A stretch of DNA of 64,000 nucleotides from Listeria costaricensis (GTDB taxonomy: Bacteria > Bacillota > Bacilli > Lactobacillales > Listeriaceae), in contig NZ_FXUT01000006.1 of assembly GCF_900183385.1 (NCBI RefSeq), positions 140,710 through 204,709 of the forward strand. The letters are read 5' to 3'. Position numbers and translations under genes: made by a program. The stretch's first letter is position 1; each line of letters begins with the position of its first letter. Of the stretch, positions 8,623 to 18,287 are shown one piece after another. The notes under the pieces were generated by a model. That model had not been told where the DNA came from, did not search any database, and saw only the letters and a program-made list of their open reading frames with translations.

Positions 8623-9042
8623 ATGAAAAAATTATACGAAACGACAATCGTCAATACAGGCGGCAGAAGCGGAGAAGTACATTCGCCTGATAATGTCTTT
8701 TATTTCGATATTTCAGCACCGAAAGAACTTGGAGGAGAAGGTGGCGGCGGAACGAATCCTGAGCAACTATTTGCAGCGGGGTACAGTTCATGCTTTAACA
8801 GTGCACTAGAACTGGTACTTGGAAAAGAAAAAATCGATGCCAAAAGTACTGTTACAGCAACCGTTTCTTTATATAGCGATCCGGAAGACGGCGGCTTTAA
8901 AGTTGGCGTAGTTTTAGAAGTCGAAATTGATGGTGTGGAAAAAGACAAAGCAGAAGAGCTGGTCGAAAAAGCGCATCAGGTTTGTCCATATTCTAAAGCT
9001 ACACGCGGTAATATTGATGTGGAACTGAAAATAATGAATTAA
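8623..9042 (+). CDS. ohrA: Organic hydroperoxide resistance protein OhrA
   Basis: Thiol peroxidase of the Ohr/OsmC family that reduces organic hydroperoxides, normally with lipoyl proteins as reductant. The reactive cysteines are Cys57 in GYSSCFNSAL and Cys121 in QVCPYSKATRGN; Arg15 and Glu47, which align with the catalytic Arg and Glu, are present. 139 aa, normal length. Strong AGGAGG site. In L. monocytogenes a MarR-type gene is next to ohrA; here no OhrR-like gene is adjacent, so control may be by a distant OhrR. Confidence 0.95.
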   Translation: MKKLYETTIVNTGGRSGEVHSPDNVFYFDISAPKELGGEGGGGTNPEQLFAAGYSSCFNSALELVLGKEKIDAKSTVTATVSLYSDPEDGGFKVGVVLEVEIDGVEKDKAEELVEKAHQVCPYSKATRGNIDVELKIMN

Positions 9043-9050
9043 TGCGTATA

Positions 9051-9095
9051 AAAAAAGCTGGACGGCCTGAATGGATCAGGTTATCCAGCTTTTTT
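9051..9095. terminator. bidirectional terminator ohrA / trpS
   Basis: AAAAAAGCTGGA...TCCAGCTTTTTT with inner CCTGA/TCAGG pairing; A-run and T-run on both sides, serving the two convergent genes. Confidence 0.9.
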
Positions 9096-9101
9096 CAGTG
9101 A

Positions 9102-10384
<1,283 letters not shown>

Positions 10385-10413
10385 ATTCTAACAATAGAAT
10401 GTAAAAACGTCAA
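10385..10413 (-). promoter_or_regulatory. trpS T-box promoter
   Basis: Minus-strand -35 TTGACG (10408-10413), 17 nt, -10 TAGAAT (10385-10390). It abuts the stop codon of the upstream DUF3899 gene. Confidence 0.75.
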
Positions 10414-10761
10414 TTACAGGTAATAAAAAAGCAGCGCTATTAGACAAGTTGCTAAAACAACTAGCGCACTAAATAAAATAGCATGGTAGCCGATTCCAAC
10501 AAGCTCGGAAAGCATCATATCTGAGAAATCTGTTTCCTCCTCATCTTTCCGGCGCAAAATTTTCCGAAAGCTGTCATGTGTTCGATCCAAAAAACCGCTT
10601 TTCATAACATAAATGATTAATCCAACTAAGAAGAAGAAGAAGGAGACGCCAAAAGAGATATTGATATAGTGGAATAGAGAAACCTGACCTTCTTGAATCA
10701 ACATCCAAATGAAAATTAAAACTTCTTGAATACCTGCATAAAGTAAAATACGTTTTAGCAA
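10414..10761 (-). CDS. DUF3899-type membrane protein
   Basis: 115-residue protein with three predicted membrane helices (about 3-20, 35-52, 92-114) and a charged cytoplasmic segment between the second and third. The FLVGLIIYVMKSGFLDRTHDSF region matches the DUF3899 family; function unknown. Starts with TTG at 10759-10761 preceded by GAGGTG at 7 nt. Same strand as trpS but separated from it by the trpS promoter. Divergent from the opp operon, about 650 nt away. Confidence 0.7.
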   Translation of the reverse strand: MLKRILLYAGIQEVLIFIWMLIQEGQVSLFHYINISFGVSFFFFLVGLIIYVMKSGFLDRTHDSFRKILRRKDEEETDFSDMMLSELVGIGYHAILFSALVVLATCLIALLFYYL

Positions 10762-11031
10762 AATGGTTCACCTCAAAAATTCTGTTCTTACATACTTTAC
10801 CATAAATGAAAAAAGTTGACTATTGGAGAGCGATCAAAAAAAGATTATGCAATATTAGGGTGTATTATTTTCCGAAAAATTAAAATAAAAGGGAAAAACG
10901 AACGATATTTTTGTTTCAACGCAAAAAAGTTCGTTCTTAGAGCGAAAAAAATTTAAAATCCGTAAAGACCCATTCTATCAGGCTTTCATTAGAAAATTAA
11001 TAGATTTAAATAAATTTTTGGTGTTTTTATC

Positions 11032-11060
11032 TAGACAAAGCGCGAAAAAAAGTATATAAA
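11032..11060 (+). promoter_or_regulatory. Candidate upstream opp promoter
   Basis: -35 TAGACA (11032-11037), 17 nt, -10 TATAAA (11055-11060). It would give a leader of about 350 nt that starts with a strong stem-loop. Confidence 0.5.
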
Positions 11061-11186
11061 TAAATATAATCCTAAAATTTTTAGAGGATTAAGTCGCTTG
11101 TTGTTATACTTTTAGTTTTTTGTTTTTGCAATTCAAACTTGCCATTGACTAAAATGGAGAAGCAAGTTGTTAGACTAAACTGAACT

Positions 11187-11201
11187 TATTTTCAGAAAAC
11201 T
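11187..11201 (+). promoter_or_regulatory. CodY-like box 1
   Basis: TATTTTCAGAAAACT matches 13 of 15 positions of the CodY motif AATTTTCWGAAAATT. Confidence 0.55.
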
Positions 11202-11209
11202 TAATTAAC

Positions 11210-11224
11210 ATTTTTCTGGAAATG
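11210..11224 (+). promoter_or_regulatory. CodY-like box 2
   Basis: ATTTTTCTGGAAATG, 12 of 15 positions of the CodY motif, nine bases after box 1. Confidence 0.4.
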
Positions 11225-11361
11225 ATTCAGGAAATGAGTTGCTTGATTTGTTTAAGTGTTTATTCAGACTTTTCAAGGAATAATCTCATTGGTCACTAGC
11301 AGCCTACTTTATTTGTTTTAACCATATGCTTGTTTGATTTACAAAGAGGAAAAATTTAGAG

Positions 11362-11367
11362 TATAAT
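11362..11367 (+). promoter_or_regulatory. oppA proximal -10
   Basis: TATAAT 48 nt before the GTG start; the -35 region is poor (TTACAA, 17 nt upstream). Confidence 0.45.
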
Positions 11368-11380
11368 AGTGATCGAACAA

Positions 11381-11395
11381 ATTTTTCAGAAAAAT
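11381..11395 (+). promoter_or_regulatory. CodY-like box 3
   Basis: ATTTTTCAGAAAAAT, 13 of 15 positions, placed just downstream of the proximal -10 where binding would block transcription. Confidence 0.55.
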
Positions 11396-11414
11396 AAAAA
11401 AGGAGGTATACTTA

Positions 11415-13097
11415 GTGAAGAAATCTAAATTATTTTTGACACTTGGATTTACACTATTACTAAGTTTAGTCTTAGTAGCATGTGGCGGGGGCAGTGATTC
11501 TTCTTCCGACTCAAAAAGCTCTAGCAAGGACTCAGGAAAACCATCAGGAGAGCAAGTACTTAATTTAGCTGAATCAGCTCTAATTCCTTCAGCAGACAGC
11601 TCAAAAGCGGATGACCAAGTTGGTTTGAACGTACTCAACCAAACGAATGAAGGTCTTTATGCACTTGATAAAGACGGCATTCCAGCAATCGCCGGAGCCG
11701 CTGAAGAACCAAAAATCAGCGATGACAAAACTGTTTATACCTTCAAATTACGCGAAGATGCGAAATGGTCGAACGGTGACCCTGTAACAGCAAATGACTA
11801 CGTGTTTGCATGGCGTCGCGCTGTAGACCCAGCAACAACAGCAACATATTCTTACCTGTTTGATGCAATCAAAAACGGTTCTGAAATCGTAGCAGGCGAG
11901 AAGAAACCAGAAGAATTGGGCGTTAAGGCTGTAGATGACTACACATTGGAAGTTACTCTAGCTAAACCAACTACTTACATCAACTCGTTGTTCGCATTCC
12001 CAACATTCTTCCCATTGAATGAAAAATATGTAACTGAAAAAGGCGACAAATACGCACAAGATAGCGACAGCATCCTTTATAACGGTCCATTCGTATTAGA
12101 AGATTGGACAGGAACAAACAAAAAATGGACTTACAAGAAAAATGATAACTACTGGGATAAGAAAAACGTAACATTGAAACAAATCAATGTACAAGTTGTT
12201 CAAGATTCCGGTACTAGCTTGAACCTATACAACACTGGCAAGATCGATCGTGCGCTTCTAAGTGCTGAATATGCTGCACAAAACAAAGACAACAAAGACT
12301 ACACAGTTGTGAACGATTCTTCTACTTTCTACATCAAATTTAACCAAAAACGTGATGGTAAAGCTACACCACTTGCAAACGAAAATATTCGTCGCGCATT
12401 GGCTCTTTCCATCGACAAACAAGCTTATGTAGATACAGTGCTTCAAAATGGTTCCACACCAGCAAATAACTTGGTGCCACCAGAATTCACATTTGATCCA
12501 GGTAACAAAGAAGACTATGTGAAAGAATCTGGCGCTCACCTAGAATATAATAAAAAAGAAGCTCAAAAATATTGGAAAAAAGGACTGGAAGAACTTGGTG
12601 TAGACAAGTTGGAATTGGAATTCACTTCTGATGACACTGAAAATGCGAAGAAATCTTCTGAATTCCTACAAAACCAATGGCAAACAAATCTTGAAGGCTT
12701 GTCAGTTAGCTTGAAGAGTGTACCATTTAAAGTACGTCTTCAAAATGACCAAGACCAAAACTATGACATGTCTATGAGCGGATGGGGACCTGACTATCAG
12801 GATCCATCGACATTCCTAGACCTATTTAAAACAGATGGTTCTCAAAACAGAATGAGCTATTCGAACAAAGATTATGATCAAATCCTTGAAGATGCTTCTG
12901 TAACTTATGCTGCAGATGATCAAAAACGCTGGGATGAAATGGTCGGCGCTGAAAAAATCCTTCTGGATGATGATGTAGCCATCCAACCACTTTATCACCG
13001 TGCAAATGCTTACCTTCAACAAAGTTACATCCATAATCTGCAGAAGAATCCATTTGGTCCAGACTATACTTACAAAAACGTATACTTGACTAAATAA
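11415..13097 (+). CDS. oppA: Oligopeptide ABC transporter substrate-binding lipoprotein
   Basis: Extracellular peptide receptor of the Opp system (SBP family 5), anchored by a lipid. Signal sequence with lipobox LVAC, Cys23 being lipidated, then a Ser-rich linker and the large peptide-binding fold. 560 aa, matching Listeria OppA. GTG start behind AAGGAGGT at good spacing. A hairpin with a weak T tract separates it from oppBCDF, so oppA is probably made in excess. CodY-like boxes upstream suggest repression when branched-chain amino acids and GTP are plentiful. Opp imports nutrient peptides and, in Listeria, supports growth at low temperature and in host cells. Confidence 0.95.
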   Translation: MKKSKLFLTLGFTLLLSLVLVACGGGSDSSSDSKSSSKDSGKPSGEQVLNLAESALIPSADSSKADDQVGLNVLNQTNEGLYALDKDGIPAIAGAAEEPKISDDKTVYTFKLREDAKWSNGDPVTANDYVFAWRRAVDPATTATYSYLFDAIKNGSEIVAGEKKPEELGVKAVDDYTLEVTLAKPTTYINSLFAFPTFFPLNEKYVTEKGDKYAQDSDSILYNGPFVLEDWTGTNKKWTYKKNDNYWDKKNVTLKQINVQVVQDSGTSLNLYNTGKIDRALLSAEYAAQNKDNKDYTVVNDSSTFYIKFNQKRDGKATPLANENIRRALALSIDKQAYVDTVLQNGSTPANNLVPPEFTFDPGNKEDYVKESGAHLEYNKKEAQKYWKKGLEELGVDKLELEFTSDDTENAKKSSEFLQNQWQTNLEGLSVSLKSVPFKVRLQNDQDQNYDMSMSGWGPDYQDPSTFLDLFKTDGSQNRMSYSNKDYDQILEDASVTYAADDQKRWDEMVGAEKILLDDDVAIQPLYHRANAYLQQSYIHNLQKNPFGPDYTYKNVYLTK

Positions 13098-13123
13098 GAA
13101 TCTTTAAGAAATGCTTGATTTTA

Positions 13124-13156
13124 GAGAGAGTATATTTCGATATACTCTCTCATTTT
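13124..13156 (+). terminator. oppA-oppB intercistronic hairpin
   Basis: Perfect 12-bp stem GAGAGAGTATAT-ttcg-ATATACTCTCTC with a UUCG tetraloop, then ATTTTG. The short U tract suggests partial termination or 3'-end protection of oppA mRNA. Confidence 0.7.
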
Positions 13157-13341
13157 GCTGATATTTTAGGCGGATCATTATTAGACAATTTAATTTCTAT
13201 AATTTGACAATAAATGATAAAACTTAACTTAGAAAAATCGTTTGGTTTCAACTGGTTTCGCGTACGCCCGAGTATTGGGAAACAAGACGAGCCTTGAAAT
13301 AAACTTGCGATATAAAAAATACTTAGGAGGTGTCGAGATAG

Positions 13342-14271
13342 ATGGTAAAGTATACATTAAAAAGGCTGCTTTATATGTTCATTACATTGTTCATTATTGC
13401 TTCTGTTACGTTTTTCCTGATGAAGTTCCTACCCGGGACACCTTATCGTAATCAGGAAAAAATGAGTGATGAACAAATTCAAATGATGAATGAACAATAC
13501 GGCTTGAATGATCCACTACCAGTTCAATATTTCGACTATATGACAGGACTACTGCATGGTGACTTAGGTGTGTCGTTCCAATTGGATAATCGTCCTGTAT
13601 CAGAAATTCTTGGAGACTTGATTGGACCTTCCGTTCAACTAGCTCTAGAGGCAATGGTGTTTGGTCTTATTTTCGGGGTGATTCTCGGGATTATTGCGGC
13701 CATGTATCAAAATAAATGGCCGGATTACACCAGTACATTTATAGCAATTATCGGTAAATCGGTTCCATCGTTTGTATTCGCAACAGTCCTTCAATACTGG
13801 ATTGGTGCCAAACTGCAATGGTTGCCAGTAGCTGGATGGGATGGTTTCTTATATACAATCCTACCTGCATTTGCACTGGCCATGTTCCCACTTGCAACAG
13901 CAGCTCGTTTTATGAGAACAGAATTAATTGATGTATTTGCATCTGATTATATCTTGCTTGCAAAAGCGAAAGGGAATAGCAAAATGTCGATTGCATTCAA
14001 GCACGCCCTTCGTAATGCACTCATTCCACTTATTACTGTGTTAGGACCACTTTCAGTATCCCTGATGACTGGTTCACTTGTTATTGAAAATATCTTTAGT
14101 ATCCCTGGGATTGGTAGCCAGTTTGTTTCCTCGATTCAAACGAATGACTATCCGGTCATCATGGGAACTACTTTACTATTTGCGGCAATGCTCGTTGCGA
14201 TTATTTTCGTAGTCGATGTATTGTATGGATTGATTGATCCTCGTATTCGTGTGTCAGGAGGGAAGAGCTAA
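13342..14271 (+). CDS. oppB: Oligopeptide ABC transporter permease OppB
   Basis: Inner-membrane permease of the Opp importer, 309 aa with six predicted helices and the binding-protein-dependent transport signature in AKAKGNSKMSIAFKHALRNA (about residue 210-230), which contacts the ATPases. AGGAGGTG sits before the ATG. The stop overlaps the oppC start (TAATG). It pairs with OppC to form the pore. Confidence 0.95.
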   Translation: MVKYTLKRLLYMFITLFIIASVTFFLMKFLPGTPYRNQEKMSDEQIQMMNEQYGLNDPLPVQYFDYMTGLLHGDLGVSFQLDNRPVSEILGDLIGPSVQLALEAMVFGLIFGVILGIIAAMYQNKWPDYTSTFIAIIGKSVPSFVFATVLQYWIGAKLQWLPVAGWDGFLYTILPAFALAMFPLATAARFMRTELIDVFASDYILLAKAKGNSKMSIAFKHALRNALIPLITVLGPLSVSLMTGSLVIENIFSIPGIGSQFVSSIQTNDYPVIMGTTLLFAAMLVAIIFVVDVLYGLIDPRIRVSGGKS

Positions 14272-15293
14272 TGGCAGAACATAAGATTGCAAAAGAATTA
14301 TTTCAGCCTGCTCACCTGCAGGACTCAGAAGCAGAAAAAATTCAACGTCCCAGTCTGACTTTCTTACAGGATTCATGGCTTAGAATTCGTAAAAATAAGG
14401 CAGCACTGATTTCCATCATTGTATTAGCGATAATTATTCTAATGGCTATTTTTGCACCAATTTTTCGCGGGCATGGTATTTATGATGAAATGGTTAATAC
14501 CAATGCCAGCTTGCCGCCTAAAGTGCAAGGCTTTGAAAATATGCCTTTCTGGAACGGGAAGCAAAATATTGGCGGGACAGAAGTAGACGTATATAAACAA
14601 AAAAATATCGATAGTGATGTTTATTACTGGCTTGGAAGTGACACGCTCGGTCGTGACCAATTCTATCGTATTTGGGAAGGAACACGGGTTTCATTGCTGA
14701 TTGCAGTAGTGGCGGCTCTTTGTGACCTTGTAATTGGGGTTGCATACGGCTTGATCTCTGGCTATGTTGGCGGTCGTGTGGATAACTTCATGCAGCGTGT
14801 TCTGGAAATTATTTCTGCCATACCAAACCTTGTAGTTGTTATTTTGATGCTACTCGTGCTCGATCCGGGGATTGCGTCGATTATTATCGCCATTGCCATG
14901 ACCAGCTGGATAACCATGGCCAGGGTTGTGCGGGGGCAGGTGCTCAAACTCAAGAATCAAGAGTTTGTCATGGCTTCCGTTACACTGGGTGAATCTGCAC
15001 CGAAAATTTTAGTTAAACACTTGCTACCGAACGTATCAGGGATTGTGATCATCAATGTCATGTTCAGTATTCCAAGTGCCATTTTCTTCGAGGCTTTCCT
15101 AAGCTTTATCGGATTAGGGCTTCCGGCTCCAGCAGCATCGCTTGGTACGCTCATTAATGATGGGTATAAGACGATGCAGGTGCTACCGTATATGGTTCTA
15201 TATCCGTGTATCGTACTTTGTTTGATTATGATCGCTTTCAACTTGATTGCTGATGGCCTTCGCGATGCGTTCGATCCGAAAATGCGTGACTAA
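14271..15293 (+). CDS. oppC: Oligopeptide ABC transporter permease OppC
   Basis: Second Opp permease, 340 aa. A cytoplasmic N-terminal tail with the OppC_N domain and first helix (about 45-65) precedes a periplasm-facing loop with GSDTLGRDQFYRIWEGTR and the five-helix permease domain with the EAA-type loop (ASVTLGESAPKILVKHLLPN). It overlaps oppB by one base, so translation is coupled. Confidence 0.95.
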   Translation: MAEHKIAKELFQPAHLQDSEAEKIQRPSLTFLQDSWLRIRKNKAALISIIVLAIIILMAIFAPIFRGHGIYDEMVNTNASLPPKVQGFENMPFWNGKQNIGGTEVDVYKQKNIDSDVYYWLGSDTLGRDQFYRIWEGTRVSLLIAVVAALCDLVIGVAYGLISGYVGGRVDNFMQRVLEIISAIPNLVVVILMLLVLDPGIASIIIAIAMTSWITMARVVRGQVLKLKNQEFVMASVTLGESAPKILVKHLLPNVSGIVIINVMFSIPSAIFFEAFLSFIGLGLPAPAASLGTLINDGYKTMQVLPYMVLYPCIVLCLIMIAFNLIADGLRDAFDPKMRD

Positions 15294-15310
15294 ATGAGAG
15301 GTGAGGAGAA

Positions 15311-16390
15311 ATGGAAAAACTATTAGAAGTGAAAGACCTGAATATTTCTTTCCACACATACGCGGGGGAAGTAAAAGCAATCCGTGGTGTGAGTTTCGAC
15401 CTCTTTAAAGGGGAGACTCTCGCGATTGTAGGAGAATCAGGTTCTGGTAAATCCGTTACAACAAAAGCCATTATGCGTTTGTTGCCGGAAAGTAATTCAA
15501 AAATTAAATCGGGACATATTTTGTTTGATGGAAAAGATTTGGCTACTGCATCAGAAGCCCAAATGCAAAAGATTCGCGGGAAAGATATTGCGATGATTTT
15601 CCAAGATCCGATGACATCACTCAATCCAACGATGACAATCGGCAAACAAATTGCTGAACCGCTTATTAAACACCAAAAAATCAGCAAAAAAGAAGCGCAT
15701 AAAACAGCACTTCGCTTGCTTCAACTTGTTGGGATTCCAAAAGCAGAAGAACGTATTAAACAATACCCGCACCAATTCTCTGGTGGTATGCGTCAACGGG
15801 TAGTTATTGCGATTTCACTTGCTTGTAATCCACAAATATTGATTGCTGATGAACCAACCACTGCGCTGGATGTAACCATTCAAGCACAGATTCTTGACTT
15901 GATGAAAGATTTGCAAAAGAAAATTGATACGTCAATCATCTTTATCACCCACGATCTAGGGGTAGTTGCGAATGTGGCTGACCGGGTAGCTGTTATGTAT
16001 GCTGGTAAAATCGTGGAGATTGGTACAGTGGATGAAATTTTCTATAATCCGCAGCATCCATATACATGGGGACTCATCAGTTCGATGCCGACTCTTGATA
16101 CGGATGATGAAGAGCTATTCGTTATTCCAGGTACGCCACCAGATCTATTGAAGCCGCCGAAAGGGGATGCATTTGCACCGCGTAACCAATATGCCATGCA
16201 AATCGATTTAGAGGAGCAGCCGCCAATGTTTAAAGTGTCTGATACACATTTTGCGGCAACTTGGCTTTTGCATCCGGATGCGCCGGAAGTAACACCGCCG
16301 GAAGCTGTTCTTAGACGGCAGGAAGAGTTTGCAAAGCTTCACCCGGGAATGCAAGCAGTTCATGCAAAGGGGGTAGAAGTCGATGAGTGA
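15311..16390 (+). CDS. oppD: Oligopeptide ABC transporter ATPase OppD
   Basis: ATP-binding subunit, 359 aa. Walker A GESGSGKS, ABC signature FSGGMRQR, Walker B ILIADEPTTALD and switch His in FITHDLGVV are all intact. The C-terminal oligopeptide-transporter domain (from about residue 235) follows; some OppD proteins carry an iron-sulphur cluster there, but the cysteines are not evident here. It overlaps oppF by 8 bases. Forms a heterodimer with OppF. Confidence 0.95.
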   Translation: MEKLLEVKDLNISFHTYAGEVKAIRGVSFDLFKGETLAIVGESGSGKSVTTKAIMRLLPESNSKIKSGHILFDGKDLATASEAQMQKIRGKDIAMIFQDPMTSLNPTMTIGKQIAEPLIKHQKISKKEAHKTALRLLQLVGIPKAEERIKQYPHQFSGGMRQRVVIAISLACNPQILIADEPTTALDVTIQAQILDLMKDLQKKIDTSIIFITHDLGVVANVADRVAVMYAGKIVEIGTVDEIFYNPQHPYTWGLISSMPTLDTDDEELFVIPGTPPDLLKPPKGDAFAPRNQYAMQIDLEEQPPMFKVSDTHFAATWLLHPDAPEVTPPEAVLRRQEEFAKLHPGMQAVHAKGVEVDE

Positions 16391-17345
16391 ACGTGAAAAA
16401 TTAGTAGAGATTCATAATTTGAAGCAATACTTTAATCAAGGGAAACCGAATGAAGTGCGTGCTGTTGACGATATTTCCTTCGATATTTATAAAGGAGAAA
16501 CGCTGGGCTTAGTAGGTGAATCTGGTTGTGGGAAATCGACAACTGGTCGGACGATTATTCGTTTGTATAATGCCACTGGTGGAGAAGTCCTTTATAAAGG
16601 TAAAAATGTTCATGGGAAAAAATCGCGCAAAGAGATGCACGAATTCCGTCAAAAAATGCAAATGATTTTCCAAGATCCGTATGCGTCCTTAAATCCGCGG
16701 ATGAAAGTTCGGGATATTATTGCTGAGGGAATCAATATTCATGAGTTGGCCAAGACGAAAGAAGAGGCAGATCAGCAAGTGTATCGCCTTTTAGAAACGG
16801 TTGGCTTGAGTAAAGAACACGCAGGTCGTTATCCACATGAATTTTCAGGTGGTCAAAGACAGCGGATCGGGATTGCCCGTGCCCTAGCTGTTCAACCAGA
16901 TTTCATTATTGCAGATGAACCGATCTCTGCACTAGATGTGTCTATTCAAGCTCAGGTGGTCAACCTTTTGAAAGAGCTCCAAAAAGAAAAAGGCCTGACC
17001 TACCTGTTTATCGCCCATGATTTGTCCATGGTAAAATATATCAGTGATCGAATTGGTGTAATGTATTATGGTAAACTGGTTGAACTGGCAGATGCTGATG
17101 AACTTTATCGTGCGCCGCTTCATCCGTATACAGAATCGCTTTTGTCGGCGATTCCACTACCGGATCCTAATTATGAACGGACGCGTGTTCGGAAGACTTA
17201 TGATCCGACTATTCATTCTTATCAAGAGAATGAAGAAGTTAAAATGCGAGAAGTTTCTCCAGGACACTTTGTTTTCTGCTCAGAAGCTGAACTTGTCACT
17301 TATAAGGAAAAACACGCTTCGCTTATTGCAGCGCAGCAAAAATAA
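16383..17345 (+). CDS. oppF: Oligopeptide ABC transporter ATPase OppF
   Basis: Second ATP-binding subunit, 320 aa, with Walker A GESGCGKS, signature FSGGQRQR, Walker B FIIADEPISALD and switch His FIAHDLSMV. The C-terminal oligo_HPY segment ends in REVSPGHFVFC. Last gene of the opp operon, closed by a terminator. Confidence 0.95.
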   Translation: MSEREKLVEIHNLKQYFNQGKPNEVRAVDDISFDIYKGETLGLVGESGCGKSTTGRTIIRLYNATGGEVLYKGKNVHGKKSRKEMHEFRQKMQMIFQDPYASLNPRMKVRDIIAEGINIHELAKTKEEADQQVYRLLETVGLSKEHAGRYPHEFSGGQRQRIGIARALAVQPDFIIADEPISALDVSIQAQVVNLLKELQKEKGLTYLFIAHDLSMVKYISDRIGVMYYGKLVELADADELYRAPLHPYTESLLSAIPLPDPNYERTRVRKTYDPTIHSYQENEEVKMREVSPGHFVFCSEAELVTYKEKHASLIAAQQK

Positions 17346-17353
17346 ATGGAATG

Positions 17354-17385
17354 GCATGCTTGGAAAATCTCTAAGCATGCTTTTT
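17354..17385 (+). terminator. opp operon terminator
   Basis: GCATGCTT / AAGCATGC 8-bp stem with an 11-nt loop, then five T. Confidence 0.85.
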
Positions 17386-17450
17386 CATACTGTTTTCATT
17401 TATTTCTCATGATTTTCTCATTTTAAATGAAATTTTTTCATGTAATTCTC

Positions 17451-17476
17451 GTTTAAAGTGAGTATAGTAGGGGTAA
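17451..17476 (+). promoter_or_regulatory. Candidate sigma-B promoter upstream of spx
   Basis: GTTTAA (17451-17456), 14 nt, GGGTAA (17471-17476): one mismatch to the sigma-B consensus GTTTWW-N13-15-GGGTAT. It lies about 190 nt before the spx start codon. A second, sigma-A type -10 TATAAT lies at 17562-17567. The rest of the 320-nt gap is AT-rich with no gene. Confidence 0.5.
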
Positions 17477-17666
17477 GTTATTACTAACGGCTTACCTAGA
17501 CAATTTCTGCATATTTAGGAAGAAATTTAAAATTAGTATATTTTATTTCACAAATTTAGTGTATAATGAAGGAGTGAATTCTTCTTTATTCTTCCAAATA
17601 GAGAAATGGATAGAATTTCGTTAAATGAATGAAACAATAAACCCTTATAAGGAGTGTGAATGTCTA

Positions 17667-18065
17667 ATGGTAACGTTATACACTTCACCTAGTTGTACAT
17701 CTTGCCGTAAAGCACGTGCATGGCTAGAAGAACACGAAATCCCATATAAAGAAAGAAATATTTTTTCTGAGCCGCTTAGTTTGGATGAAATCAAAGAAAT
17801 CTTACGTATGACTGAAGATGGTACAGATGAAATTATTTCAACTCGTTCAAAAACCTTCCAGAAATTAAATGTCGATTTAGACAGTTTACCACTACAAGAA
17901 TTATTTGAACTGATTCAAAAAAATCCTGGCTTGCTTCGTCGTCCAATCATTATTGATGAAAAACGCTTGCAGGTAGGGTATAACGAAGATGAGATTCGCC
18001 GTTTCTTGCCACGCAAGGTGCGTACTTATCAACTTCGTGAAGCTCAAAAATGGTTAATTAAATAA
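17667..18065 (+). CDS. spx: Regulatory protein Spx
   Basis: Redox-sensing ArsC-like regulator that binds the RNA polymerase alpha C-terminal domain and activates thiol-stress genes. The redox switch is Cys10-x-x-Cys13 ([10 protein letters not shown]) and the conserved RRPII segment near residue 92 is present. 132 aa. An upstream in-frame ATG at 17625 lacks a ribosome-binding site; the ATG at 17667 gives the family N-terminus MVTLYTSP, with AAGGAG about 12 nt away. mecA, encoding an adaptor for ClpC, is the next gene. A sigma-B-like promoter upstream suggests general-stress input. Confidence 0.96.
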   Translation: MVTLYTSPSCTSCRKARAWLEEHEIPYKERNIFSEPLSLDEIKEILRMTEDGTDEIISTRSKTFQKLNVDLDSLPLQELFELIQKNPGLLRRPIIIDEKRLQVGYNEDEIRRFLPRKVRTYQLREAQKWLIK

Positions 18066-18074
18066 ATAGTCGTT

Positions 18075-18109
18075 AAAGCTGTCGATTTCATAATTGGCAG
18101 CTTTTTTTT
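18075..18109 (+). terminator. spx terminator
   Basis: AAAGCTG...CAGCTTT stem followed by eight T. Confidence 0.85.
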
Positions 18110-18287
18110 ACTGATAAAAATTTTAAGCGGATATTCTTGTAATTTTAATTCTTTTAGTCTATATTAGGTTTCACCAAGGTTGCTGATAACTTATGGTGGT
18201 ATAAATCCCAATTTTAGGCTACAATGAAAGAAGAAATAATATTTACCCTTCATTGTCAATGACTAAAGAGGAAGGGAGAGTGTGACG

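Larger units (their letters stand above)
10762..11414. promoter_or_regulatory. Long AT-rich regulatory region upstream of oppA
   Basis: No coding sequence seen in 650 nt. Contains AACGAAC...GTTCGTT (10908-10940) and TAATCCTaAAA...TTTTAGAGGATTA (11068-11093) inverted repeats, at least two possible promoters and three CodY-like boxes, listed separately. Confidence 0.6.

Noticed and set aside
13204-13232. TTGACA before oppB as an internal promoter
   Set aside because: Perfect -35 but no acceptable -10 at 16-18 nt; left as unproven.
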